From Mesocentrotus franciscanus (Eukaryota; Echinodermata; Echinoidea; Camarodonta; Strongylocentrotidae), in the NCBI GenBank assembly GCA_037976565.1, contig CP137686.1, positions 27,624,626 to 27,688,625 on the forward strand: a DNA stretch of 64,000 bases. Reading direction: 5' to 3'. This document shows, one piece after another, positions 46,076-57,280 of the stretch. Positions within the stretch are counted from its first letter, which is position 1; each line of letters begins with the position of its first letter. The notes below the pieces were generated by a model that did not search any database, was not told the DNA's origin, and saw nothing but the letters and a program-made list of their open reading frames with translations. A program made the translations under genes and the position numbers.

Positions 46076-46549
46076 AGAAGTTCTTCTGCCTTGCTGAATT
46101 ATTGGTCCATTGACCTAACTAATGTGTACTCCTTGTTTCATGAGAATTTGTTGATGAATCCCCATAGTATGTCATACGTTTCTGATGACTTCTGTTGATA
46201 CCATATGAAGAGTGTCTTTTCATGTGCAAGAAGAATTACTTAAATGCTATATATCCTATGTGAAAAACTTGTTAGAGATGTATTCTTGAAATTCATCTTG
46301 AATTATGATTCTTCATGTAAATTGTATTGGTGAAAATACACTTGTGAATATTTTTCAAAATACGATAGTTTGTGTATATTTGAATGTATGCAGTATATGT
46401 TTTTTGTCACAGCGATTGAATGCATTTGTGTGAAAGCCGATGTGGGTCAGTGAAAAAAAACAAGTGCAATAATTTTTGTCAAACTTTAAACTCCAAAATA
46501 ATTCAGTTACAAACATATGAAATTGTGATGATCATGAGGAGGAAGAGGA

Positions 46550-47100
46550 GGATTAAGATGATGATGAAGAAGTGATGATGATGATTAGAAAGATAATGAG
46601 ATTTTTATGATGATGAGTAGGGTGATGATGATGGTGAAGATGATGATGGTGGTGGTGGTGATGGTGGAGGAGGTGATGATTAAGATGATGTAAGAAGTGA
46701 TGACAATGATGAGGAAGAAGATGAACGGGAATTTTGGTGGAGCAGGTGAAGATGATGGGAATGGTGGTGGTGGTGGTGGAGGAGGAGGTGATGATAAAGA
46801 TTATGTAAGAAGTGATGACAATGATGAGGAAGAAGATGATGGGGGTTGTGGTGGAGCAGGTGAAGATGATGGGAATGGTGGCGGTGGTGGAGGAGGAGGA
46901 GGTGATGATGGGGATAGTGGTGGTGGTGGAGGAGGTGATGGTGGAAGTGGTGATGATAGTGATGGTGGTGATGATGGTGTTGATGGTGGTGGTGGTGGTG
47001 GTGGTGGTGGTGACGGAGGAGGTGACGATGATGACGGTGATGATGATAGTGGTGGTAATGGTGGAGGAGGTGATGATGATGGTGATGATGATGAGTATGA
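46550..47100. repeat. Long compound GAT/GGT/GAG trinucleotide repeat
   Basis: About 550 bp of imperfect GAT, GGT and GAG triplets. It contains a direct duplication of about 115 bp (GATGTAAGAAGTGATGACAA at 46685 and near 46803). Open frames on both strands encode low-complexity His/Asp/Gly/Thr and are not genes. Confidence 0.9.
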
Positions 47101-47249
47101 TAAGATATCTTAACAAAAGCTAACAACAACTTTGGTTACATCGAATTGACTTGACTTAAATATTGTGAGCAATCATTTTTGGAGTAATTTTGTATGGCAG
47201 AGGTGAGGGGAGATGAATTGAGAGGATACGAGGAAGAGAGAGAGGAAAA

Positions 47250-47420
47250 CTTATTTTCATTTCATTTTATTTCATTTCCAGGAACATAAAGGAGTATAAC
47301 AATAACAAAGAATACAAGAAAACGAATTACAATAATACAATAACAGAAAAACCATCAACTAATCTGTGGGATGCTCTCCCCATTAGTTGATGGTATAATT
47401 CATAAATATACACAAAAATA
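47250..47420 (-). mobile_element. Possible retroelement 3' end, antisense
   Basis: TTTTCATTTCATTTTATTTC, then CCAGGAACATAAAGGAGTAT, resembles an inverted A-rich tail and 3' end of a non-LTR element. A short palindrome (CCATCAACTAATCTG ... TTAGTTGATGG) follows. Weak. Confidence 0.35.
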
Positions 47421-48136
47421 CGTAAATATACATAATTCCATAAAATATGTATAATTCAATACCAAAAAGATGCAAAAGACAAATCATGAGATCATAAATA
47501 TAAAACAATCATATGTTGTTCACGTCGTAAGAGTGAGCCGATTATAAAGCTGAAAGAAGAAACATTTGGCATAGAAAATCCTGAAAAACCCCATGCTAAA
47601 CTAAATTTGATTTTCATTGTAATTGTTTTTGTTTACACCATTCAAATAAATTTAAAATTCAAACCATTACATCATTAGTAGAATTAAATATAAAGGCGAA
47701 AGGCGCAATTGTATTTCCCGAAAGGAAGAAAAACGAAAAGCACATAAACAAATTGATATATTAAATCACAGTAAAATATTACATTGCATAAGGTTATTGG
47801 CATAATTAAGTCCCCGAGGTGTTCACTCTGTACAATTAGGTGCAACACAGAAGAAGAAAAGAGAATGAGAAAAGGAAAAGGAAAGGATGACCCTACAAAT
47901 GGAACATTGGACAGTCGCAAAGTCGCAATGCGCGCAAAGTTGGTGCTATACTCCGAGGAATGTCTCAATTCTACATCTGGACATAATAAGAGAATAATAG
48001 CTAGTTCATTTTGATGAATCAACGGTAAGAGGGTTTATTATATAGCCTATCCAGTTTGTATAGCAAAGTGTGAGAGGAAATTAATATTTACAGAGAAAGA
48101 ACTAATGAAGGATTGATTTTAAAAAAAGTCTGAAAG

Positions 48137-48168
<32 letters not shown>

Positions 48169-48224
48169 TATATAAAGGGGAGATAGTGAGTGAGGGAGAG
48201 AGAGATAATAATTTAATAAAATAT
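47421..48224. other. Intergenic, no gene seen
   Basis: A/T-rich sequence, then a (GA)n run at about 48140-48170. Antisense open frames here lack recognisable domains. Confidence 0.45.
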
Positions 48225-48506
48225 CAAAGCTTTGGCGCTTCGCGCAGGAGGGGGGGGGTGGCTGAATTCAGACAAGGATTAAGAGTCGAGAACGGTACAA
48301 CGAATCGTCTTCTTTCTCTAATAATTGAATGAAACAGTGGAAACGTCAAAGCTTCCGCGCTTCGCGAAAACTCCTCCCTCCTAGCTGCACCCACCCCCTA
48401 GGGAGCGCGCTCTGTAAGTGATTCGCACGCTTCGCGTGCTCATTACCGCCCCCCTAAAATAAAATCCTAGCTACGGCAACCATTCCAGGGGGCTAACCTT
48501 TCAGGG
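48225..48506 (-). repeat. Satellite-bearing element fragment in reverse orientation
   Basis: It holds two units of the satellite found at 48690-52680, but inverted (GTACAACGAATCGTCTTCTT; GCTTCCGCGCTTCGCG). It is followed by CTGCACCCACCCCCTAGGGA, the inverted counterpart of 48620-48660. Probably part of a related transposon copy next to the insertion at 48515. Confidence 0.65.
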
Positions 48507-48689
48507 GGCAGTGGCAGGGGCGTCGCTAGACCTTTTTCAGTGGGGGGGTAGAGGCCACCGATCACCGACAAAACTAGCCACCAATTACCGACAATTATAT
48601 TAATGCTAATGTCCCAATATCAAAGCGCTCCCTATAGGGGTTGGGTGCAGGAGGGGCTGTTTCCTCCAGCGGGAGGTGCGGAAGCTTTG

Positions 48690-51600
48690 TCGTTTCATTA
48701 ATTTATTAGGAAAGAAGACGATTCGTTGTATCGTTCTCGACTCTCAGTATTCCTTGTCTAAATTCAGTTCCCCCCCCCATCCCCATCCCGCGCGAAGCGC
48801 GGAAGCTTTGACATTTCATTAAATTGTTAAAGGATATCGTTCTTGACTGTAAATCCTTGTCTGAATTCAGTTTCACCCCTTCCGCGCGAAGCGCGGAAGC
48901 TTTGACGTTTCATTAAATTATTAAAGAAAGAAGACGATTCGTTGTACCGTTCTCGACTCTTAATCCTTGTATAAACTCAGTTCCCCCTCTCCGCGCGAAG
49001 CGCGGAAGCTTTGAAGTTTCATTAAATTATCAGAGAAAGAAGACGATTCGTTGTACTCGTTCTCGACTCTAAATCCTTGTCTGAATTCAGTTCTCCGCGC
49101 GAAGCGCGGAAGCTTTGACGTTTCATTAAATTATTAGAGAAAGAAGACGATTCGTTGTACCGTTCCTGACTCTTAATTCTTGTTTCGCCCCTTCCGCGCG
49201 AAGCGCGGAAGCTATGACGTTTCATTAAATTATTAGAGAAAGGATACCGTTCTCGACTCTAAATCCTTGTCTGAATTCATTTTTGACCCCTCCGCGCGAA
49301 GCGCGGAAGCTTTGAAGTTTCATTAAATTATCAGAGAAAGGATACCGTTCTTGACTCTAAATCCTTGTCTGAATTCAGTTAAACCCATTCCGCGCGAAGC
49401 GCGGAAGCTTTGACGTTTCATTACATTATTAAAGAAAGAAGACGATTCGTTGTACCGTTCTCGACTCTTAATCCTTGTATAAACTCAGTTCCCCTTCCCG
49501 CGCGAAGCGCAGAAGCTATGACGTTTTTTTATAAGAGAAAGAAGACGATTCGTTGTACCGTTCTCGACTCTTAATCCTGTCTGAATTCAGTTTCCCCCCT
49601 CCCGCGCAAAGCGCGGAAGCTTTGACGTTTCATTAAATTATTAGAGAAAGAAGACGATTCGTTGTACCGTTCCTGACTCTGAATTCAGTTCCCCCCTCAC
49701 GCGCGAAGCGCGGAAGCTTTGACGTTTCGTTGAATTATTAAAGAAGAAGACGATTCGTTGTACCGTTCTCGACTCTAAATCCTTGTCTGAATTCAGTTCC
49801 CCTCCGCGCGAAGCGCGGAAGCTTTGACGTTTCATTAAATTATTAAAGAAAGAAGACGATTCGTTGTACCGTTCTCGACTCTTAATCCTTGTATAAACTC
49901 AGTTCCCCCCTTCCCGCGCGAAGCGCGGAAGCTTTGACGTTTCATTAAATTATTAGAGAAAGAAGACGATTCGTTGTACCGTTCTCGACTCTAAATCCTT
50001 GTCTGAATTCAGTTCCCCCTCCCGCGCGAAGCGCGGAAGCTTTGACGTTTCATTAAATTATTAGAGAAAGAAGACGATTCGTTGTACCGTTCCTGACTCT
50101 TAATTCTTGTTTCGCCCCTTCCGCGCGAAGCGCGGAAGCTATGACGTTTCATTAAATTATTAGAGAAAGGATACCGTTCTCGACTCTAAATCCTTGTCTG
50201 AATTCAGTTTAACCCCTCCGCGCGAAGCGCGGAAGCTTTGAAGTAACATTAAATTATCAGAGAAAGGATACCGTTCTTGACTCTAAATACTTGTCGGAAT
50301 TCAGTTAAACCCCTTCCGCGCGAAGCGCGGAAGCTTTGACGTTTCATTACATTATTAAAGAAAGAAGACGATTCGTTGTACCGTTCTCGACTCTTAATCC
50401 TTGTATAAACTCAGTTCCCCCCTTCCCGCGCGAAGCGCAGAAGCTATGACGTTTTTTTATAAGAGAAAGAAGACGATTCGTTGTACCGTTCTCGACTCTT
50501 AATCCTGTCTGAATTCAGTTTCCCTCCGCGCAAAGCGCGGAAGCTTTGACGTTTCATTAAATTATTAGAGAAAGAAGACGATTCGTTGTACCGTTCCTGA
50601 CTCTGAATTCAGTTCCCTCTCGCGCGAAGCGCGGAAGCTTTGACGTTTCATTAAATTATTAAAAAGAAGACGATTCGTTGTACCGTTCTCGACTCTAAAT
50701 CCTTGTCTGAATTCAGTTCCCTCACGCGCGAAGCGCGGAAGCTTTGACGTTTCATTAAATTATTAGAGAAAGAAGACGATTCGTTGTACCGTTCTCGACT
50801 CTTAATCCTTGTATAAACTCAGTTCCCCTTCCCGCGCGAAGCGCAGAAGCTATGACGTTTTTTTTATAAGAGAAAGAAGACGATTCGTTGTACCGTTCTC
50901 GACTCTTAATCCTTGTCTGAATTCAGTTTCCCCGCGCAAAGCGCGGAAGCTTTGACGTTTCATTAAATTATTAGAGAAAGAAGACGATTCGTTGTACCGT
51001 TCCTGACTCTGAATTCAGTTCCCCCCTCACGCGCGAAGCGCGGAAGCTTTGACGTTTCGTTGAATTATTAAAGAAAGAAGACGATTCGTTGTACCGTTCT
51101 CGACTCTTAATCCTTGTCTGAATTCAGTTTCCCTCCGCGCGAAGCGCGGAAGCTTTGACGTTTCATTAAATTATTAGAGAAAGAAGACGATTCGTTGTAC
51201 CGTTCCTGACTCTGAATTCAGTTCCCCTCTCACGCGCGAAGCGCGGAAGCTTTGACGTTTCATTGAATTATTAAAGAAAGAAGACGATTCGTTGTACCGT
51301 TCTCGACTCTAAATCCTTGTCTGAATTCAGTTCCTCTCCGCGCGAAGCGCGGAAGCTTTGACGTTTCATTAAATTATTAGAGAAATAAGACGATTCGTTG
51401 TACCGTTCTCGACTCTAAATCCTTGTCTGAATTCTGTTTCACCCCTCCGCGCGAAGCGCGGAAGCTTTGAAGTTTCATTAAATTATCAGGGAAAGGATAC
51501 CGTTCTTGACTCTAAATCCTTGTCTGAATTCAGTTTAACCCCTTCCGCGCGAAGCGCGGAAGCTTTGACGTTTCATTAATTATTAAAGAAAGAAGACGAT

Positions 51601-52680
51601 TCGTTGTACCGTTCTCGACTCTTAATCCTTGTCTAAATTCAGTCCCCCTTTCCGCGCGAAGCGCAGAAGCTATGACGTTTTTTTTTTATAAGAGAAAGAA
51701 GATGATTCGTTGTACCGTTCTCGACTCTTAATTCTTGTTTCCCCCCATCCCGCGCGAAGCGCGGAAGCTTTGACGTTTCATTAAATTATTAGAGAAAGGA
51801 TACCGTTCTCGACTCTAAATCCTTGTCTGAATTCAGTTTCCCCCTCCGCGCGAAGCGCGGAAGCTTTGACGTTTCATTAAATTATTAAAGAAAGAAGACG
51901 ATTCGTTGTACCGTTCTCGACTCTTAATCCTTGTATAAACTCAGTTCCCCTTCCCGCGCGAAGCGCAGAAGCTATGACGTTTTTTTTATTAAGAGAAAGA
52001 AGACGATTCGTTGTTACCGTTCTCGACTCTTAATCCTTGTCTGAATTCAGTTTTCTCCGCGCGAAGCGCGGAAGCTTTGACGTTTCATAAAATTTAAAGA
52101 AAGAAGACGATTCGTTGTACCGTTCTTGACTCTTAATCCTTGTCTAAATTCAGCCTCCGCGCGAAGCGCGGAAGCTTTGACGTTTCATTAAATTATTAGA
52201 GAAAGAAGACGATTCGTTGTACCGTTCTCGACTCTAAATCCTTGTCTGAATTCAGTTCCCCTCCCGCGCGAAGCGCGGAAGCTTTGACGTTTCATTAAAT
52301 TATTAGAGAAAGAAGACGATTCGTTGTACCGTTCTGACTCTTAATTTGTTTTTCATCTCTTCGCGCGAAGCGCGGAAGCTTTGACGTTTCATTAAATTAT
52401 CAGAGAAAGAAGACGATTCGTTGTACTCGTTTTCGACTCTAAATCCTTGTCTGAATTCGGTTTCCCCCCTCCCGCGCAAAGCGCGGAAGCTTTGACGTTT
52501 CATTAAATTATCAGAGAAAAAAGACGATTCGTTGTACCGTTCTCGACTCTTAATCCTTGTCTGAATTCAGTTTTTCCCCCTCCCGCGCGAAGCGCCGAAA
52601 ATTTGACGTTGCATTAAATTATTAGAGAAAGAAGACGATTCATTGTACCGTTCTCGGCTCTTAATCATTGTCTGAATTTT
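48690..52680. repeat. Satellite array, about 38 units of about 105 bp with a hairpin core
   Basis: The consensus unit runs GCGGAAGCTTTGACGTTTCA, TTAAATTATTAGAGAAAGAA, GACGATTCGTTGTACCGTTC, TCGACTCTAAATCCTTGTCT, GAATTCAGTT, a C-rich spacer and CCGCGCGAAGCG. I counted 38 hairpin cores, mostly CGCGAAGCGC, some CGCAAAGCGC. CCGCGC-GAA-GCGCGG can form a 6-bp stem with a GAA loop. Unit lengths vary by several bases, so reverse-strand frames (MKRQSFRASRG) do not persist. Unit variants recur about every 925 bp over 49140-50540, a higher-order repeat. Confidence 0.95.
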
Positions 52681-52889
52681 CAATAATGTTTCTTTGTCCA
52701 ATAAATAGTCACAGTTCATATGGAAAAAAAATTGCTGGCCGGCCGACATATTAATACATCTCACCGACTTCTGCATTGATATAGTACACGAGGATAGAGC
52801 AAGAATACCGACACATCCGACCCGACACAGCAACATATCTATGCGTATCTTTCTTGCTCCCTCGACGAGGCGACTCCACCCAACAACCC

Positions 52890-53140
52890 CCTCTCTCTTA
52901 CTCCCACCCCTCCTCTCTCAGGCTCTCCCCTTCTCCTTCTCCTCTCTTTCATCCCAGTTTCTTTTGTTTCCCTTTTCTCTTTTTTTTTCCTTATCTCCTT
53001 TTCTTTCTTTTCCTTTCTTTCCTCTCCTTCCTCTTTTCTTTTCTCTTTTTTCTTCTCTTCTCTTTCCTCTCTTTTTTTCTTTTCTTTCCCTTTCCCTTTC
53101 CTTTTTCCCCTCCCCCTTTTTCTCATTTTTCCGACGGCAG
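52890..53140. repeat. Polypyrimidine tract inside the hAT-like element
   Basis: About 250 bp almost entirely C and T on the plus strand, near the right terminus of the transposon. The open frames on both strands are low-complexity. Confidence 0.9.
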
Positions 53141-53207
53141 CGCAATTTTACCGACAATATCCTGACAGGTGTCGCACCCCCACCCCCCCTCTAGCGACGC
53201 CCCTGGG

Positions 53208-53855
53208 CAGTGGCGTAATGAGCAAAAACGTTTTGGGGGCAGAAGAAAAATCTGCATCACCACCACTCTTACACGTTACATGCAGGCCCCGCTGAACGTT
53301 TTTCAGAGTGGAGTATTAACGATCAGGTAGAGCGTGGCGAGCGTGGCGAGCGTAGCGAGTGGAGCGTAATTTGGCGTGGGGTCCAGGGGTTTTGACACTG
53401 GCAGGTCACTAATTGGTGGGGGATCCAGGGGGCTGAGCCCCATGAAGCTCAGGGGTTTTAGGCATTTATTTACGGTCAGATGAGTACCAGGGGCTCACCT
53501 TAGGGCCCTTGGTGGGGTCCGGGGGGCAGAGCCCCCGGAAGCTCAAGGGTTTGAGGGATTTAATTACGGTCAGATGAGCATCCAGGGGCCTGCCTTAGGG
53601 CCCTTGATGGGGTCTAGGGGCAGAGCTCAGGGGTTTTAGGCATTTTATTACGGTCAGATGAGTATCCAGGGGCCTGCCTTATAGGGCTCTTGATGGGGTC
53701 CAGGGGGCGGAGCCCCCCGCTAGCTCTGGGGTTTTAGGCATTTAATTACGGTCAGATGAGCAAATTTTGATACATCATTTGTGACACTGGCAGATAGTAT
53801 GTCAGTTTGGAAAAATATCATAGTATAAATGAAACGGACTGCTCTTCAAATGTCA

Positions 53856-53905
<50 letters not shown>

Positions 53906-54232
53906 CTCTCTCTTTCTTTCTTTTTCTCTTTAACATACTTTTTCAAAAGATCTTAGGGGTGCTCGAGCTCCGCCGTTCTGCAGGCCCTGACATGAAGGCT
54001 TCTAAATAAGCATATTTTTTGCCTGACTGTAAATTTGGGAATTTGTAATTTTCCAACAAACGCATAAAAAAGTATAATTTACAAAAATAATTAAGAAAAA
54101 ATCCCGGAAAATCATGTCATTTCAGCAACATTTGTAAATCACTGGTATCGAAGTAGAAATAAACCACGTTTGAATTTTATTTGGGGGCAACTGCCCCCAA
54201 GCCTCCCCTCCCCCCTCCATCAGTACGCCAGT
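53208..54232. mobile_element. Transposon with CAGTGGCGTA ends, target of the hAT-like insertion
   Basis: Begins CAGTGGCGTAATGAGCAAAA; its right end complements to CACTGGCGTACTGATGGAGG. The hAT-like element's duplication GGCAGTGG overlaps this left terminus, so that element landed on its edge. A related copy starts at 55027. Inside are a tandem repeat (53380-53770) and a (CT)n run (about 53858-53898). No coding region. Confidence 0.7.
53380..53770. repeat. Roughly 100-bp tandem repeat, GC-rich, about four copies
   Basis: Units carry GGTCCAGGGGGC, AGCCCCCGGAAGCTCA, GGGGTTTTAGGCATTTAATT and ACGGTCAGATGAGCATCCAG. The same family appears at 55150-55660. Confidence 0.85.
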
Positions 54233-55026
54233 GTTCAAGGGCTCATGTCTTCTCACCCCTATAATAAAAAACACGCACGCTTTCCCATCCTCTCGCTTTT
54301 ATAAAATCCTCCATTGATAAATATACGGGCATGCGGAATGTTTAGAAATTTAATTCCTGTTTACTTTCCTTCTCTTTGTATGGAATATAATTTTTATGTG
54401 ATTAAATTAAGCTTTTATTATTTTTCATTTTCTTTTTGGTTCAAAAATACAAACCATTTTTACTCCATAACTGCTGATTTTTTTCGGGGCTTTTGTTTGG
54501 GGGTGGCGAAAATGCGTTTTGCGTTCATCGGGGCATGCAGTTACATGGGCCCACTGCTCTAGATAAGAGTGAATTCAATTTGAACAGCAACTTCATATAC
54601 CTAAGTCATGTTATTGATAGCAAATTAGTGCATTATTTTGTCTTTCAACTTTGAAATATCAAGCCTTAATTGATTTTTTTAAGAGTTAAATTGTAAAATG
54701 ATGGAATATGAACAAAAGCACGTGGTTTACGTCACAGTCTTCACCAAAATTAAGCAGATCCCAAATCGGCCCGACTTGGGATCCCCGGGGGAAATTGATA
54801 AACTCGACAGCTACGGTTAGGGTGACTATACTTAATGACTTAGATGGTCTAACTAACATTTAAGAAAAAAAAGATAATTGAGGGGTCAAATTATAGGGCA
54901 ATCTTGGATGACTTCTTCTTCTTCTTCTGAGATATAGTCCTCAACGTCCCGTTAGGAACCAAACGAGGAGGCAGGCGCGGATCCAGGATTTCTTGGGGGC
55001 CAAATTTGAAATTATGCGAGCCAAAT
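54233..55026. other. Intergenic, no gene seen
   Basis: A/T-rich sequence between two related transposon copies, with a CTT microsatellite at about 54913-54930. No gene or clear element boundary. Confidence 0.4.
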
Positions 55027-56000
55027 ATTGGTACGTAGTGGCGTAATGAGCAAAAACGTTTGGGGGACTAAAAATCCGCATCACCCCACTCTTACATGCA
55101 GAACGTTTTTCAAAGTGGGTGGGGGAGACTAAAGTATATACGATCAGGTAGAGCGTAGCGTAAATTGGCGTGGGGTCTAGGGGCGGAGTCCCCGGAAGCT
55201 CAGGGGGTATGGGCATTTAATTACGGTCAGATGAGCATATTTTGATACCTTATTCATGACACTGGCAGGTCACTACTTGGCGTGGGGTCCAGGGGGCTGA
55301 GCCTCCTGAAACTTAGGGATTTGAGGCATTTTATAACGGTCATTGAGCATTCAGGGGCCCGCCTAAGGCCCCCTAGTAGGGTAAAGGGGGTGTAGCCCCT
55401 GGACGCAGGGGTTTTAGGCATTTAATTACGGTCAGATAAGCATACATTGATACCTTATTTGTGCCACTGGCAGGACACTAATTGGCGTGGGGTCCAGGGG
55501 GCGGGAACCCCGTACGCTCAGGTGTTTTAGGCATTAAATTATCGTCAGATGAGCATCCAGGGGCTCGCCTTAGGGCCCTAGGTGGAATATAGGGGGCAGT
55601 GCCCCGGAAGCTCAGGGGTTTAGGCATTTAATCACGGTCAGATGAGCATATTGTGATACTTCATTATTTTGTGACACTTGCATGCAGGTCAATATTCTTT
55701 CTTTCTTTCTCTCTTTCTTTCTATTTCTCTTTAATATGCCATTTCAATAAAAGTTTTTTTTTTGGGGGCTCGAGGCCCCAAGCCCCGCCGTTCCGGGGGT
55801 TCTGACATGTAGGCCTCTAAATAAGCATATTTCTTGCCTGACTGTAAATTTAAGAATATGTCATATTCCAACGAACGCATAAAAAAGTATAATTTACTAA
55901 AAAGTGAGGACAAATCTTGAAAAATTATGTCATTTCAGCAACATTTGTAAATCATCGGTATCGAATTAGAAGGGGGAGGCAAGGGCATTTAGGCCCCCCG
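55027..56000. mobile_element. Second copy of the CAGTGGCGTA transposon family
   Basis: GTAGTGGCGTAATGAGCAAA opens a stretch that follows 53208-54232: the CTTACATGCAGAACGTTTTT region, a tandem repeat, then a TAAGCATATTTCTTGCCTGA segment shared with the first copy. The right boundary is unclear. Confidence 0.65.
55150..55660. repeat. Roughly 100-bp tandem repeat, copy of the 53380-53770 family
   Basis: About five units with ATTGGCGTGGGGTCCAGGGG, AGCTCAGGGGTTTAGGCATT and TAATTACGGTCAGATGAGCA. Units are more diverged than at 53380. Confidence 0.8.
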
Positions 56001-56309
56001 ATCCACACGTTGTTGGCGGGATTAATCGCAACTGATCTCCCTTCTTTTCTTTTCTTCTTCCTCTTTTTTCCTTCCCTTTATCTCCTCTTTTCCTTTTTCT
56101 TTCCCTTTCCTTCCTTCTCTCTTATTTTATTGATGGGGAGGGAATAGCATGGGAGGCAAGGCCCTTTCAGCCACCCCCGATATCCTTCTTTTTCCCCTTT
56201 TTCTTTTCTTCTTCCTCTTCTTTCTTTCCCTTTCTCTCCTCTTCCCCTTTCCCTTCTTTTCCTTCCTTCTCTCTCTCTCTCTTTCTCTCTTGCTTATTTA
56301 GTTCTTATT

Positions 56310-56760
56310 GCTTGAGTCTTGATGGCGGAAAAGGTCGGTTGCTTGTAGCTAGTTTGAAGGTTTTCCCCAAGGCCTTGTGCAATATAAAGACCCTCGAAAT
56401 TTTCCTTCGAGTAGTAAGAAGGTAGGCCTACGTCCCAGCCTAACCCCCATAAGTTTTGTAGCGCGCTAGTTTGCCTGTAGACAACTAGACATTGCATATC
56501 ATTCTGGCTGCCCTTCTTTGTACCTTGCCAATTTCCTGGGTATTTTCTTTTGTATATGGGTCCCAGACACTAGAACTATATTCTACAATTGGACGGACTA
56601 GTGTTGTGTAACCTATAGATTTAGTTTGTTTAGTACATGATATGAGGTTTCTACGAATGAATCCATTTACCTTATCTGCAGATGACGTTATGTTAGAATA
56701 TATGTGTATCCCACTTCAAATCATGGGAGATCTCAGTACACCAAGGTATGAGTGAGACAG
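56310..56760 (-). pseudogene. LINE reverse transcriptase C-terminal fragment (broken)
   Basis: On the minus strand, short stretches in more than one frame read YLGVL, then ADKVNGFIRRNLISCTKQTK, then VEYSSSVWDPYT and KVQRRAARMICN, then TTRRKISRVFILHKAL. This order is the C-terminal part of reverse transcriptases of the L2/CR1/Jockey group of non-LTR retrotransposons. Stops and frameshifts interrupt it, and the catalytic part of the domain is absent, so it is inactive. No 5' part is seen in the window. Confidence 0.8.
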
Positions 56761-57099
56761 GCTCCCCGGAGACTAATTATAATTCATTGTACTACTAGTA
56801 TCCGTTTTAAAATATCTAATTTATATTCGTATTATATATAAAAATTATGATCCAATACTCTCATAAAGTAAATTAGCGTATCATGTTTCTTCAATATCAT
56901 GAAAGGCCTAGTTTTCTATTGAGAGACAAAATTAAACCGATCATATTACCTTTTGATACTCTCCTCTATTAGTCAAGTAGAAATCTCGTATTCATTTGAA
57001 GAAAAGGCAATACGTCCATATCAAGTTTAATATATTTCTTTTCCAATCTTTAAACTTTTTCAACCTTCATTGTACCCGGATCGGATATGATCGTCATCG

Positions 57100-57280
57100 G
57101 ATTTGAGGAAAGGCGGCGAAAAGGTTTCACTCTAGCGCCCTCACCCGAACTCCGCGAAACAAAACTATGACGTCATATAGATAATTTCGCTCGCAGGTCC
57201 CCGAAAGGAGCCCCGACGAAACCTCTGACAGCCGATGTTTATCAATATCTAGCACTCAGTTCAGGGCATTCGAAGGTAAA
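57100..57280 (+). promoter_or_regulatory. Candidate promoter or 5' UTR exon with a CRE
   Basis: A locally CpG-rich stretch in A/T-rich surroundings. It contains the palindrome TGACGTCA (about 57169-57176), the cAMP-response-element consensus, and a donor-like CGAAG|GTAAAT at about 57275. It could be the non-coding first exon of a plus-strand gene. No coding exon can be tied to it. Confidence 0.3.

Larger units (their letters stand above)
48515..53205. mobile_element. 4.7-kb hAT-like non-autonomous transposon carrying a satellite array
   Basis: The termini are inverted: CAGGGGCGTCGCTAGA at the left, and the right end complements to CAGGGGCGTCGCTAGA followed by a G-rich run. An exact 8-bp duplication, GGCAGTGG, flanks it (48507-48514 and 53206-53213). 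CAGGG-type ends with 8-bp duplications are typical of hAT elements. Subterminal sequence has CGACA/TCGGT words on both sides. The interior is almost wholly a satellite, with a pyrimidine-rich tract near the right end. No transposase is encoded, so it would need one in trans. Confidence 0.85.

Noticed and set aside
46553..47129. Frames of 100-187 codons on both strands
   Set aside because: Low-complexity translations of the compound trinucleotide repeat downstream of U2SURP.
49022..52503. Repeated minus-strand peptides beginning MKRQSFRASRG
   Set aside because: They come from the satellite. Unit lengths are not a steady multiple of three and the frame breaks in nearly every unit.
48690..52680. 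CRISPR-like array (regular repeats with variable spacers)
   Set aside because: The whole unit repeats, there are no unique spacers, and the genome is eukaryotic. It is a satellite inside a transposon.
52839..53194. Frames of 79-117 codons rich in Lys/Arg/Glu or Ser/Phe/Leu
   Set aside because: They are translations of a polypyrimidine tract within the transposon.
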